Part shown: positions 36,308-48,808 of the stretch, piece after piece | Position numbering within the stretch: position 1 is the first letter of the stretch | Layout: the number at the start of each line of letters is the position of its first letter | Origin: Bigelowiella natans CCMP2755 | Taxonomy: Eukaryota > Cercozoa > Chlorarachniophyceae | Direction: 5' to 3' | Assembly: GCA_000320545.1 (NCBI GenBank) | Contig: ADNK01003483.1 | Location: forward strand, 49,885-113,884 | DNA: 64,000 bases | Notes under the pieces: model-generated | What the model was told of the DNA's origin: nothing | Seen by the model: only the letters and a program-made list of their open reading frames with translations | Databases searched by the model: none | Translations under genes and position numbers: made by a program

Positions 36308-37423
36308 GTCGTCGTCGTCATCGTCATTACTATACATAAATGCCTCCTCTTTATCTGCTGCTCCTAAGCAACAGAACCGAAAACAAATACCTGGATCGAA
36401 GGGCTACAGCTATTCAGAATATAGAATCAACTTTGGTGATGACGACGACGATGATGATGATGATGATGACGACGATGGTGATGGTCGTGATAATTATCAC
36501 AGTGATGCTGATGATGCTGTTGTTGATGATGACGATGATGATGAGGGAATCATAATAATGATTACAATTATAAAACGAAGATCCGTATGAGTAGAAACCA
36601 ATGAGTATAGATAGGTAGGTGGATATCATTCGCAATAATCAAACACAAATGAAAGATTACAACCTCTCCTTCATCTTCATCGTCATCATCATCATCTTCT
36701 TCTTCTTCTCCTTCTTCTGTTTTATAATCTCAACTACTACTCTTACTCAGAATGAACTAGGCACTGTGTACAGTAGAATGGCAAACATAGTTGCAAGCCA
36801 ACAGGAGGTATGATGACGATGATGATGATGATGATAATGACGATGATGACTACAACATAATGATAATAACGATGGTGGCCATAGTATTTAATATGATGGC
36901 GAATAAGGCTTCTAACAATGCTACTGCTGCGTCTTCGTCGTTGATTGAATAACCATCATCAGATCGCAATTAGGATAGACGAAAACATGGCAACAACAGT
37001 ATTACAACAACAACAACAACAACAACAAATAACGAATAAATACTAAACCTTTTCTGGTCCCAAATGGAGCACAACAAGCAACATTTGAAAATGAGATCTT
37101 TGATTTTCTTCTCCTGTGTTGGTTGTTTTTATGACCCTTAACTGATGCTTTGTTGTTACATTCGTTGGTGATATTGCAATGACGACCAATTAGGTTGAGC
37201 AAACAGAAATGGGACACAACGAGCTTATCAAGTAAGCAGAGGCTAAAAACACTCAAGCAGCAGTTTCTTGGAGCTTGCTCAATTATCACGCTGTGACTGA
37301 CTGATATATTATATTAGGTACTTCTCTGCAGTCTCAGGAAACCGCAGCCTCATCTTGAAAATATTTGGCATTCTCATAGCAATAACCATATTGTTTACGT
37401 ATCTGCAATCGTCGAAGCAATGA
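33089..37423 (+). CDS. STX5/SED5-like: Syntaxin-5/Sed5-type Qa-SNARE
   Basis: About fifteen plus exons: 33089-33438, 33512-33643, 33921-33966, 34197-34307, 34423-34494, 34776-34838, 35358-35408, 35573-35629, 35863-35938, 36171-36175, 36369-36435, 36751-36807, 36963-36998, 37194-37231 and 37318-37423. The N-terminus has an 11-histidine run and then the Sed5 signature DRTQEFLAAVTECERQRG. TEFLKAAAHIEKGIQ and RRSVFNDREEEDKIAEL match the Habc region of syntaxin 5. The SNARE helix is YLDRRATAIQNIESTL-NELGTVYSRMANIVASQQE-IAIRIDENM; the zero-layer glutamine falls in IVASQ. The last exon encodes the C-terminal anchor (LILKIFGILIAITILFTYL) and a short tail. The expected role is ER-to-Golgi and intra-Golgi membrane fusion on Golgi membranes. 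The junction after 35408 needs an alternative donor to keep frame. The 5-nt exon is described separately. Confidence 0.93.
33793..33874. repeat. (TA)n(TG)n compound microsatellite
   Basis: A compound repeat in the second intron of the syntaxin gene, 47 nt upstream of the acceptor at 33920. Confidence 0.9.
34032..34128 (+). repeat. 49-bp imperfect tandem duplication
   Basis: A unit beginning tgatggtgggaagtaggtag occurs at 34032 and again at 34081, in the third intron of the syntaxin gene, just before the exon at 34197. Confidence 0.85.
36171..36175 (+). other. Candidate 5-nt microexon (CAATG) of the syntaxin gene
   Basis: The sequence is tatcccacag-CAATG-gtgagtcac, a strong acceptor and a strong donor only 5 nt apart. 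The upstream exon ends in phase 0 after MRLQQLQ. The downstream exon (36369) reads NRTENKYLDRR only if entered in phase 2. Five nucleotides supply exactly this shift. Confidence 0.6.
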
Positions 37424-37539
37424 TAGTCTGTTGTCTTGAAAGTGAGGGTTAGAGCATGTATATATCATCATATTGTCGTGTTTACAGTGAGTTGAGTTGA
37501 TCGTCGATGATGCATGCCAAAATCATTAAAAGTTCTCTG

Positions 37540-37946
37540 CCAATGCACAACGTGTTTAGTAATGACAATTGATGAACAATGATGATGAACGTCCGTACCA
37601 ATGCTCTACAGTGGCAATTAATAATTGCAGGATCGAATGCCGAATGCATGTCCAGAGCATCTTAGCTAACACGTGTACTTTCATTGTAGCCAGTGGCGTA
37701 ACTAAATAACAATGTCTCCCCACGCTATGAGACGGATGCAATGAGTATGTTAAATTATTTTATATTTTGTTGTCATCCTAATGTAGCTGTGCAAAGCCGC
37801 GGCTAATATACACATGTGTATATGTACATATGCATAGTGCACATGTACAAATGCGCAAGCATCCGTCGCTTTGCTTAGCAATATGTTAAAATGACTACTG
37901 ATCGAAAACATGTGATTGTTTCATTATATCTGTCTCTCTCTCTCTA

Positions 37947-37985
<39 letters not shown>

Positions 37986-37989
37986 TATT

Positions 37990-38034
<45 letters not shown>

Positions 38035-38200
38035 TGGACCGCAACGACGAGAAAAAAGGCCTCTCAAACACAAAAAAAAAGAGCTCGCACTGCTGCGCGC
38101 TTTCTCATGCTTGCAACACGCTAGCACGCTACACGTGATAATAGAAATAAATAAAAACAAATAGATACAACTTAAGCGCTGTAGCCGCTGCTTTCCATAG
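37540..38200. other. Convergent intergenic island 3
   Basis: This lies between the syntaxin stop (plus, 37423) and the zinc-finger-like gene stop (minus, 38480). It has GCATGC, TGCA, GTGCAC, GCTAGC and ACATGT words, though fewer CTAG than the other islands, and it is split by a (CT)n(CA)n(TA)n microsatellite at 37932-38031. No gene is supported. Confidence 0.5.
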
Positions 38201-38257
38201 CTACATTAGGATGACAATTGAAAAAATTGAAACATTTCATTGCATCCGTCTTATATT

Positions 38258-38289
<32 letters not shown>

Positions 38290-38479
38290 AGCAATTATGG
38301 CGTGCCAATGGTGGTAAGAGGCAGTGTTTAGAAAATGATTTTTGTGCTGTGTGACTGTAATATTTGGATTGCATGCTTAAGTCATGATAAATACGATATT
38401 TAGAGTATTATATCGTACAATATATACACAGTAAATTATAAATGTCTATTGTCGGTTGGCCGTCGTTCATCGATCATCC

Positions 38480-39831
38480 TCACGCACCTCTACATATCTG
38501 ACGCATTCTCTGTATGAATACTTCTCGATTGCTATCTGAAAGCTTCGAGAACCCACAAAGCGAGTCCATGTGAGTGCTCGGTGTTACTACAGTTTCATTG
38601 CTGCTATTGCCCCCACCTCCCAACATCCACACAGCAAGCTGTCGTTGTCTGATCATGATGAATGAGAAGATGAGAAGTTTGAGAAACGATATATCATTCC
38701 ACCGAGTCAGTCAGCAGAGGCAATAATAATGCAAACATTTCTTCGATGATACTCCCAACAATGTAGCTGTGATGAGGTGGCTTTTGAAAAGGGACATTAC
38801 TTTATAACAAAGTTCTCCACCGTAAACCAATCGTATGAGCGTATGTTCAGATTTGGATACGACAGTCTGCGAGGTAGTCGCAGTATAATAACATGAGTAA
38901 GGCGAACACGACAACAACAACGGCGAGAGGAAATATGCTATTGCATCTACCACCTAATCTTAACGTCCGTTCCGATTTATTCCTTTTCTATTACATAACG
39001 CCACGCTACTATTCTTACCTAGTACTTTTAATATTTAATAAACTGAAGAGCCCACATAAATAATATTAAATAAACCGAAGTAGGCATTTCATTCTCTACT
39101 CGCTGATACCACTACTACCACTACTGCTGCTGCTACTACTGCTACTACTACTACTGGGATCTACCCAAGACACAGGTCCCCAGGAAGAATACGCGTTTGA
39201 TCAAATTTGCAGGTTCTTGGACGGGGAGCGACTTCAATTCGCCAGCGATTCTATAGAGAAAGGAAATAGAGAGAAAAGAGAAAAGAGAAGAGAGAGAGAG
39301 GGAGAGGGAAAGAAACGATGAAGAGAAGAACTAATAACAAGAGGCACTTGATGAACGATGACTAATAGCTCAAGAATAGGCTCATCAGTAGAGTCACCCT
39401 TACATGGATAAGCAATGTAAAGGACACAAGGCGATTGGTAATACCAGAACTGACGCAACAGTAGCATTGCATCGACTTACGTGCAACCTAATCATCATTT
39501 AGTAGTTGTGGTAGGATATAACTAATTGTAGCAGCAGCAGCAGCAGCAGGAGGACACTTAGATGATGCAGTAAGTAGAGTAAGTACCAGTAGTGGCGATA
39601 GTATGTAGTAGTGGTAGTGGTAGTTTCTCGTTCAATCATATCTCATAAAAAACATCGTCATTCGAAAAGACAAAGAAGTAGAGCACTGCGTCCTCCCCCC
39701 CTCCCCCTTTCATCCTTCTCTCCGCTTTTCCTTCATGAAAGCTCATATCTCCATTGAGCTATCAACAAGCACTTGCATCATTTCCTCATCTTCCTCGATT
39801 TTACCATATTATTAAATTCTGCCTTGTCTTC

Positions 39832-39863
<32 letters not shown>

Positions 39864-40069
39864 CTTTTGTTTCTACTCCTTCTTCCTACTGATGATTGTA
39901 TTTGTAGCAGCTGCAATATCCGCAAATGCACTCGAAAGCAGAGGCCGTCCCGATCAATTTACGATGTTTCCTAAGTTGTTGGTAATGAACAGCACGATTA
40001 TCACTTAAAATGACGACGATGATGATGGCGATTCGATCATATGTACGCTTTCAATGATTGTAATTAAGC

Positions 40070-40137
<68 letters not shown>

Positions 40138-40371
40138 AGTTGTTGTAGCTTACAGTAGATGGGCCTCGAGCATCTTCGTGGTAAACGACTGATAACCGCA
40201 ATCTAAAGCCCAAACAGCAGACACACATCGTAATCATATACATGCTTGGCGGTGATAACACACGTTCAAGGTACTGATATGATGATTAAGATGACAATGC
40301 CACTATCTCAAAAGTGAAGAAATCTCGTGATGCATTTTTACACCATCAGATATCGATTAGGAAGGCATATA

Positions 40372-40411
<40 letters not shown>

Positions 40412-41101
40412 TTATAATCGAATGTGAATCATGTTGGATCATCTTAACGGAGCAATATTACTGTCAAATTGGGTCGTTGTAAATAAATATCATCAAGAGT
40501 ACCAGAGATACACGGTGGAGTGAATAATCTATTGCTAACGTGTTAGCATGGCAGCAAAAAGCACCTTTTTTAAGACACACATATCTAAAATGCTCCTGAT
40601 GATAGAAGGAAGAGTTGCCTCCCATATATTTCTTTCCCCGTTCCCCACGTTTGGTAGTTGAGTCGATGTCGTACATTGAGGACCAAAGAGTAGCAAACTG
40701 AGGACAGAAGTCACAGCATTCAATTGCCATTAGAAGACATTGTTTAGAGGAGATAACACGATATACACAGAATAGCTTTGGCGTGTTCTCTTCCTTGACA
40801 CCATTTCATATTTAGAATCGTTATTTTGTGATGTTTTCTTGATTGCTACACTACTGATAGGTTGCAGCAGGATCCTCTGCAATGGGGGTTTTTCAGCGTA
40901 AGATACGGGGGATTGAGCTCGTGCCGCCTCAAGTGGAATTCCAAATTCACTATGTAACCAACAACACAGCAGCGACGAAGAACAACAACACTTGAAATAT
41001 ATCGTGAAGTCCTCGATGCGTGATGCAAGCTTCAGGTCTTTAAGATCGCATGCTCAAGCATCATCAGAATTCATTTATCGAGGGGCGAGGGTTTTGATGT
41101 A

Positions 41102-41138
<37 letters not shown>

Positions 41139-42317
41139 GTGATAGTATGCCAATGAATGTATTCTTTTAGTGATTTCTTCTTTCCTCTTCTTCTTCTTCA
41201 TCCTTTTTTAGGATGAAAAAAATAACCTTTTTGTGTAAAATTCCTTGGACACATATGGCACGTATAAGGCCTCACCCCTATATAAAATACACGAGGACAA
41301 AGTAGATTGAAGCAGCGTTTATCACAAACCAGTAACAACAACTTGGTATACTGCCCACTCGCCGAGAGACGAACAGGGAGAGGAGAGTAAGCAGTATAGG
41401 TCGGCGCTTGGAAAGAACTTAGAGATGAATAAGATAGTGTGGAAGAATCATATTATGTTTCTTGTTTCTAACCGAGATGAACGTTCACATGCTTCTTCAG
41501 ATTGGCACGTTGCCGGAAAAGAGCACCGCACTGACCAGAATGCCAAAGGGAAAAAAGGCAGGGGAATATAACAACTATGATTGAGATTATCATGTAGAAT
41601 CTGGGATCTTTCGATGAGGATGACACTGACGCAAATGTCCCGTGGTAAAACCATCCTCTCCCAAATACAAATCACCCTCTCGCATATCGTCGTTGTGTTT
41701 GCCACTGGCATTTGGGACGAAATTTACCCATAATTACTTACACGCACGCTACTACTCCCATAATTATTTTCACGGTGTCCCTCGTCTACATCGATAAAGT
41801 TGGGCAACAAAGGAGGAAGATAGTGTTACAGAGAGCAGCAAGCAACCACTAACACCTTGAAACACCGAAACGGTCTAACGCATCGATGAATGCGTGAATG
41901 AACGTTGAGTGCCGTCTTATCCCTGCGTATGACATATACAACATCATTCTCGTCATCATCTCCGTTAAATAAATGGGGCCATAGTTGAGGATATGGACTT
42001 ACTGTATATATATATATATATATATATATGTATTTATCTATTATGATACGAACACAGGATTGGGATCCTTACCTAAACACCTTTCCACAATCAGGGTCTT
42101 GACATATGTACGTACGATGCGATGGTTTGGGAGATTGTCGCAGAGTAGCGTGTTGAACAACAGTGGCAGCAGACTCGCCGCCAACTTGCCTACCCCTCTG
42201 CCTTAATTTTTGCTTGTTTGCATGAGAAGCAGTAAGGCTGTTATTCGGCTGCTGTGGAAGACACACAACCAGCATTTCCTCCTCTCCTTCTCGGGCTGCT
42301 GCTGTCAAAGGTTGCAT
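38480..42317 (-). CDS. Zinc-finger-like protein, multi-exon, partly resolved
   Basis: The minus exon from ATG 42317 is rich in Gln, Arg and Ala and ends YICQDPDCGKVFR, the first half of a C2H2 finger (C-x4-C-x3-F). A later exon (about 41463-41497) encodes CGALFRQRANLKKHVNVHLG, with the second-half pattern F-x5-L-x2-H-x3-H. Further coding-like exons are at about 40850-41040 (LHSEFGIPLEAARAQSPVSY, AEKPPLQRILLQP), 40547-40700, 40150-40212 (LRLSVVYHEDARGPST) and about 39170-39232 (SLPVQEPANLIKRVFFLGTC). The last exon (38480-38645) encodes NSSNETVVTPSTHMDSLC and SDSNREVFIQRMRQICRGA, then TGA. One gene or two cannot be decided from sequence alone. If the finger is real, DNA or RNA binding is expected; the C-terminal half is unassigned. 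Neighbours give no functional hint. Confidence 0.5.
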
Positions 42318-42650
42318 AATCGATCACCGAAAGTTTAAATTATGAATACTATGAAAAGAGCTTAAATATACGTTGATAATACATATATCAAAATGATTTC
42401 TTTGCTATTTGTGGGTGGTTTGGTTGTTAAAGCAGCATCCATCCGCCGTTGTTTATAAAGGTTCAATAGCGTTGAGCCCTGCAAATTCAATGGCCAAAGA
42501 GGCGGTTTCTCAAAAATCATCATCGTTGATGTATTTATTCGTTTATTCAGCTGCTGCTTCCGTCTCCTCTTTTCTGATCACATACACAATAATGTATCGT
42601 TATTTGCATTGTCTGTGACTTATCCAGATAATACGTTATTTTAAGCTCGG

Positions 42651-42843
42651 CTATTCTCGACGTATGGGTGATTGGGCAGTAGTATCGACGCCATCATCGA
42701 TTAATATTTGGCGAGAAAGAAGCATTTCTCTTTCAATGGGTGATGTTACGTTAGTATGACTTCTGACACACAAAATTCTCATAGCACGGAGAGCATGTCT
42801 ACAGTCTACTTTTCCATTTTCATTAAATACTACTCCAGCTTCA
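42651..42843 (-). CDS. Possible terminal exon, unknown
   Basis: A minus frame encodes GVVFNENGKVDCRHALRAMR and DVTSP-like hydrophilic sequence, ending SPIRRE and TAG at 42651. It has no in-frame ATG upstream, so it would have to be a 3' exon starting at an acceptor-like site near 42843. It overlaps nothing I can support on the plus strand. It may be part of the zinc-finger gene region or a lost gene. Confidence 0.28.
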
Positions 42844-43191
42844 CCAATGAGAAGGAGAGGGACGACGACGGCGGCGACGACGACGACCGATGGAGGACAC
42901 TGTGCTCCTGTTGTCGTTGTTAGTCGTTGCCGATCGCTAAATTGCAACTACGTCTACAAAATTCCTCTGACTTTGTTAAAAAACGAAGGCGTTTTCTTCT
43001 CTTCGGCACGGAAAGGAAAGAATACCTCTGGATTTGGACCATTTTTTGCCATATTTTTCATATTTTTGCATTTTTCGCCAAATCTTTACAGGTTGGATAT
43101 CGTATACAGTATTTCTGGGAGCCTTCCCGCCCTAGTGCACGAACTCGATCGGAGTTCTTGGAGTGTTCCTATCTTGGCATGCGACAAAGAG

Positions 43192-44493
43192 ATGTGGATG
43201 CCTCTCCGATCAAATCACAAGGTTTTTAAGCAAATTGCTGCCAATTTTGCACACCAATGTGCTGCGAACGATTCCCTTCACGTCAGGAGGGGGCATCATA
43301 GCTTCCGGAGTCTCCGCCTTCCATGCGCACCCGAAGGAACTCTCAAAAATGGATGGATAGCAACCTGGCATCATCCAGCGGTTGGTTGTGTGCGGCAACA
43401 ATTTCACATCGATCGCCTCATAATCGAATTTTGGAACTCAGGCAGCCGTGTGTGGAACTCAGGCAGCCGTGTGTGGAACTCAGGCAGCCGTGTGTTACAC
43501 ATAAAACTTGTCTTCGAACATGAGGGTGACGACGTTGATATCCGGCGATTTCGGCTTGCCGGGGAAGCAAAGGAAAAGTTGGTGCTTTGTAAAGATATGG
43601 CGAAGTATCTGTTTGGGTATTGAGCCCCCAATCTTGAAAAAGGAAAACATTTCATGTAGATTCTTTGCGCAGGTTAGAGGAATGCTTTCTACAGTATAAA
43701 GATGAAGACCTCGAAAGCATCGTCGTTGGGTCGGATCAAGAGTTGGAGGATGCAATAGCGATACAGCAAGTTTGTGGCAAGAAGACGACGAAGCTCTTTG
43801 TACGGAGGTAGTCTCAAAAAAAAGGAAAACTTACCCACTTGCAGTTGTAGTAAAAACTTTTTGCATTTTTTAGGGGAAATCCTGTGGTGTGCGAGCCAAC
43901 ATGGACTCCAAGTAGCGATAACAGATGCGATCAAGAAAGCAAGGGAGGAATATTCGGATGAGACAACTGTTGGCAATGAAGTTGAGGCGGATTGTAAACA
44001 ATTAGATTCGACGACGAAGATTAAACCAAAAATAAGAACAGTAGATGCAAGTTTAATAGTGGGTGAAAAGGAAGGGTGGGCCGGGGAGGAATCAAAATTG
44101 GCACCTGGTGGCAAGGAAGCCCTAGAACACATTCGTGAATGTAAAGCGAATGATAACATTAAATTTGTCTGTACTACTCGATCCTTTAACGGCATCGATC
44201 TAGACGTCATACTTCATAGCCTTGTTAGCAATAAATCTTTTCTCGCCGAAATTCCCAACATTGTGGCGAAAATTCAAAACCAGACTAGGAACGGAGAAAT
44301 GCAGAAGATTATAATGGAAGTCATCGAGAGAAATCCAGAGCTGCTCGAAATTGATGGACTGAAAGAACTACTCACACACTTAGAAAACCTCCAGGAATTC
44401 CTGAGTTGTCAGTGGGGGCAATTAAATTTGTTTGTGAAAGCACTTACTCGAGGCCCGAGAAATGGTGGTGTTAGTAAATGGTGGTGTCAGTAA
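43192..44493 (+). CDS. PB1-domain protein
   Basis: An exon ending at 43616 joins in phase to 43673-43807. Together they encode a PB1 domain: LHIKLVFEHEGDDVDIRRFR, KEKLVLCKDMAKYLFG, LEECFLQYKDEDLESIVVGS and DQELEDAI. The acidic OPCA motif (YKDEDLESIVVGSDQEL) and the arginine pair RRF are both present, so it could bind other PB1 domains by either face. PB1 domains drive signalling-scaffold and autophagy-receptor assembly. Directly before it is WNSGSRV repeated three times, from a 21-bp tandem repeat. The long last exon (to 44493) is hydrophilic and then helical (EMQKIIMEVIERNPELLEID). The join between 43807 and this exon is ambiguous; a 49-52 nt intron inside 43889-43940 restores frame. The start is uncertain; ATG 43192 is the nearest in-frame candidate. 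Confidence 0.72.
43433..43495 (+). repeat. 21-bp tandem repeat, three copies, coding
   Basis: Three identical 21-bp copies of tggaactcaggcagccgtgt plus g encode WNSGSRV three times just before the PB1 domain. The copies do not differ, which suggests recent expansion. Confidence 0.9.
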
Positions 44494-44509
44494 ATGGTGG
44501 TGTCAGTTG

Positions 44510-45080
44510 AAAAGCAATACTGGCGCATACACATGTAAGACAATATGGTGATCAATGAACAATGTTGCTTGCACGTTCACACATCAGTGTCACGACCGCA
44601 TGTACGTATGTGCACCAAAAGGCCAAGGCTCGAAGGAGTGATTGTGATGTGAGACAGATGTGATGAAACCATCAAATTCTTCCGATATGATAATTCTTTG
44701 TGCACCCATGTAGAATATAGCAGCTGCAGCGCTAGAGCGCTCTAGCGCTGATGTTGTGTCTGTTTGTTTCCATTCTAATCTAGTCATGTGCTTCATCATG
44801 CATATGAAAGACTCCGAATACAATCATGCAACGAGCGCCATTGTGAATCTATCATTTTACATCACAACGGTGTGCTTTCCGATTGTCCTTGCAACTTCTA
44901 TGCGTTGCACAAGCATGCTAGTATGCTGCCCATCGTGACTTTTCGCACGCCTAGACTTTCATCGATGTCTAGGTTACCTAGTACCAGGACAGGCTCACAG
45001 GCCACATGCATGCGCGCAGTGCAATGATGCTGCTAGAATGTGAACAGGAATGCTGTGATGCTAAGCGCGCACCCACACCT
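44510..45080. other. CTAG/GCATGC-rich convergent intergenic island 4
   Basis: This lies between the PB1 gene stop (44493, plus) and the lipase gene stop (45130, minus). It is dense in CTAG, GCGC, TGCA, GCATGC and CATGCATG words, with a near-perfect palindrome around 44729-44748 (agcgctagagcgctctagcg). No gene is supported. Confidence 0.65.
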
Positions 45081-45129
45081 ATCTACGATCATTTTAAGCG
45101 TAGGAATTCGAATAAGCCACGCAAGATTC

Positions 45130-47935
45130 TCATTTTTCATTTTTCCTTGCAGAGGAGGGCGCTATCTGACGGCGGCGACATAAACCTCTTGACTACTACT
45201 CCCCTCATACGTGCCACCTCCTCGTCTCTCCAGTTCTCCTTAAGCACCCGCGTAAAACCACTTACCAAACCGACTTACTTGCGGCGACCGAGGCCTCAAT
45301 TTGTTTCTAATTGACTGGCATTTCATGTAAAGATGGACGTTGTCCGAGCTATCTACTTGCATTTTGACGACTATGGTATCTCCTTTATTGACTTTTAACT
45401 CCTTCCCAGGGTACTTGGATTGAAAGGGCTCGATGTTCATCACCCTTTTCCCGTTTTCGTAGTGCGCCACATCTCCGTACACACGGTGCATCTTCAACGG
45501 TCCCCACCAGGAGGTAGACATTATCGAGATGTACACTATTCCGTTCAAACGGACGTTGAAGTACATGCACTTCGGGTTGCAGCTTCTGATGGTATACATC
45601 TCTGAGATTACCCTCCCATTTGCTAAGCAGATCTCAGGGCATTTCTTGCCGTATATAATTCGTAAGTTGGATATATCAGTGCTACTCCTCGGATGGTGCC
45701 TTCCCGCTGTAACCTCGCTGCTTCTTTTTCTTCCGTCCAGTCTGGTGGGGGGGGCTTGGCTCCGACGAAAGTTATCCACACTTGGAATCGATCCAATACT
45801 ACTACCAAGGTCGTCGTCCTCCCCCCCCTCCTCCTCCTCCACCTCCTTCTTGTCATCATTCTCTTTATCACTGTTATCCTTATCGTTTTCATCTTCCCCA
45901 TCCGACTTGCAAGCCATCACAGATGTCTGGGGCTTCATGTTGAAGTGGAAACTCATTTGGCTGAGACTTGGAATATACTGAATGTTCCGACGTCTACAGG
46001 CCTCGACGAATTGATACACCCTTTCGAGGTAGATATCAATACTATGATCTTCGATCAACGTGGATAAGGTCTTTGGGTACCTGACGCCAAACGTAATAAA
46101 TTATATGAATTCTATTAGTAGTAAGAAATTAAAGCGATAACTCCTCCCCCTCCTCCTCCTCCTACTACTACTACTACTGCTATTGGGTCGGTATTATCTA
46201 CCATTCAAGCACTTGCTTGCTGTTGAGAACTGACTTGTAGTCGTTGTTTCTTGGCTGGTCATCCATCATACTTCGTCTAGGAGCCCTTGCACTCGTGAGA
46301 AACACCTCTAGTGTGCCCTCAGAGGCGCTACCCACGCCATTGTTGAAGGACTTGCGGAACTCGTCATAACCCGTTTGAAGGGGATTATCTGCTGCCGATG
46401 GCGTTTTAACAACCGAAGAAGCTGCTGCTGGTTTCACATTTTTTGCTAGCTCGCTGCGCTTCTCGAGAAATATCGTCGTGCCTACTGGCTGATAGCTCAC
46501 AAAGACGCTTTCATGTCTTAATGCCTGCATTTGTATCAATGACACCAGATCCTTCACGCTGATTCCAAGCGCAATTCTCGATACGACCGACGTCAAAACA
46601 GAGGCAGTCGTCGTTTGGACGAAGAGGGGCATCACTTCAAATAACCACGTTTTACAGGAGTTCCTCGGTACTGGGTCATTCCGATGTACGTATGCGTGCG
46701 TGTTTGTATTCAGCGTCTTCCACCATTTGGACACTGCCTTTTCCTCCCCAACACATTTCTGCCCATTCTCCTCCCCCCCCTCCTCCTCTCGTGCTTCTTT
46801 GCTGTCGACTCCCGGAGGAACAATCACCGAGGGGGCACCGAAAGTATTTACATATATGTTACAGTGATTCTCACCAAAAGTATATGAGCTTGTAAAGTAT
46901 TCTCTAATATGCCTGTATCTCTTCGATGCCAGAAATTCAGCGGCAGCTACCACAGCATAAGCCCCACCCAATGAGTGACCCGTAAGAACTAAATCACGTA
47001 CACCTTTCCAATTTTTCTCGATTAAGTTTGCAACTTTGTCGAGCGAATCCCCTGAATGAAGTGCATTTTGTATTGCAGCTTGTACTTTGACGCCATACTC
47101 CATTTTTCGTTGTCCAGGAGCAGCATCAATCAGCCAATCGAAGAGGGTGCTAGTACCCCTGAATGCTAAGAACAGTGTCTGCCTCTTCCTACTCAATGTC
47201 CATTGCACCAGCGTCTCTCCCTTTGCCTCTTCAAAGTGTATGAACTCCATCTCCATTAATCTTCGGTCGGACTTCACCTTCGTAGATCGATTCGCTAGAT
47301 AGTAAAACTCGAAAGACAATCTTGATTTATCATCGACTGTTGAATAACAATTCTTACAAAGGTCATAAAAGCCGTCCTCCTCCTCGTTGGAAGCTCGAGA
47401 CCAACAATGCCCGAGTATGGTACTTCGACACTTGTCGCAGGCTACCTCGATTTCAGAGTCAACTTTTTGATACGCCAAAGCGCTCATTCGAATGCTTTCT
47501 TCGGCATATCTGAAGTAGTAGCGGAAGTTGCACAGTACAAACTCTCACACACGTGTGTTGGTAACACCGACATTGTTATCTCATACCAACAGGAAGAAAA
47601 AGAGAAAGAAAACAACGAGCAAGAGCATGATGTGCATTTGGAGTGCGTGGCGAAGCAAATACAGGAGATGATTCTACAGGATAACACGCAACCACCAATT
47701 CATACTACTACCTAGAAGTGAAATGTGAAAGCTTTTTCCAGCCAGCTTTCTCAAGAATATACTCGTTCACGGGATCTTCTACATCATCACAAGATCCTCC
47801 GCATTTTGGCAAACCAAAATTGAAGATTGAGCACTTGTCAGCACTGCTCTGTGGCTTGTCATTCTTCATTGCTGTATAGTGCTGGGCCTTCGATTCACCA
47901 TCGTACTTGCTCAGCTTTGTTGGAGGTATGAACAT
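45130..47935 (-). CDS. ZZ-type zinc finger plus class 3 (alpha/beta) lipase
   Basis: Four minus exons, 47712-47935, 46202-47509, 45279-46080 and 45130-45165, sum to 2370 nt and give 789 residues with all junctions in phase. An N-terminal segment (MFIPPTKLSKYDGESKAQHY) is followed by a ZZ-like finger near residue 98: CDKCRSTILGHCW, then YDLCKNCY. The lipase core follows: TLFLAFRGTSTLFDWLID (oxyanion region), then LVLTGHSLGGAYAVVAAAEF with nucleophile Ser near residue 254, NTFGAPSVI, and HRNDPVPR with the likely catalytic Asp. A His in ALRHESVFVSYQPVG is a candidate for the third triad member. Class 3 lipases hydrolyse acylglycerols or phospholipids. The C-terminal 280 residues hold an acidic Glu-Asp stretch and an unassigned domain (KCMYFNVRLNGIVYISIMS). 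Reading past the canonical gtaagt donor at 45278 would give a shorter tail ending at 45240. No signal peptide is seen. Confidence 0.88.
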
Positions 47936-48808
47936 CCCCCCCTCTTACTCGCTTCTTCGCAGCAGCTGCACGTTGAAGTAATGAAGCGTGTGGAACTTCC
48001 TCCTCGCAGCAGCCAAGGGAAGGTGGAAGAGGGGGGAGTGTAGCCGTGGGAGTCAGAGCGTAGCGGATATTTCAGTTGTTCTATTTATAACCACCATTCT
48101 CTCCTTCTTCTCATCGTCGTCGTCGTCGTCGTCGTCATCATTATCATCATCAAGGCCATCAGTATTTTCTACCCGGCACGTGCGCAAACGTACACAAATC
48201 GTCGGTGATGTCCCCAATGTTCGTTCTTACGTGGTCGGCAGGCATGCAGGACACGTATCCCATGAGGTATACTTTTTATTGTACGTTGCATCTTCGACGT
48301 GCGACAGCCTTCCAACGATGTCATCGACGGGGATTTTGCACCTGCGACAACCGAGAGCGGGAGCTGCCTCCAACCAACGTCGGTAATCTTTTTAGGCGTT
48401 TTCATGGGATTTTCGGTCGTTAAGGATCTTCTACTAATAGTCTGGTTGTTCTCCCAGCATTGTTGCTTGTTGTTGTCGTAAAATACCGACGACCTGGCGG
48501 AAACGAGTAGGATAGTTTCGGCACACCGAAGGCCGGTTGTCTGGGGATTGGTTGTCTGGAAACAAGATAGCCGTCGAAATCCTTTGGGGTTCTCATCGCG
48601 ACAACAAAAACATCGATAAAACAACCAATTGAAACATGTGATAGTGCTGAGCGAGCGCAGGAAAAGAGAAGTCATTCATCAGTCGACGTAGCCGCTACCC
48701 CTCTCCCTCGTCGCGTGATTGATTGATAAGACACAGCGTGCCATTCACACTCATGCGAGTTGTCAGCGCACGCAGGGGATAACACGCGCGGGATCTTGGC
48801 CAGAAACC
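47936..48808. other. Divergent intergenic region with a doubtful minus ORF
   Basis: Between the lipase start (minus) and the 48809 start (plus) lies a 168-codon minus frame (48169-48675). Its N-terminus is hydrophobic and Cys-rich. In another minus frame at about 48230-48380 there is a CxxC...CxxC pattern (CRRCKIPVDDIVGRL ... CPAC), which may be an exon of an unrecognised zinc-binding protein. Neither is convincing. A (CGT)n run lies at 48116-48136. No CTAG-rich island is present. Confidence 0.35.

Noticed and set aside
43906-43918. A 13-nt GT-AG 'intron' in the PB1 gene that would restore frame
   Set aside because: Too short to be credible; a 49-52 nt intron just upstream also restores frame.
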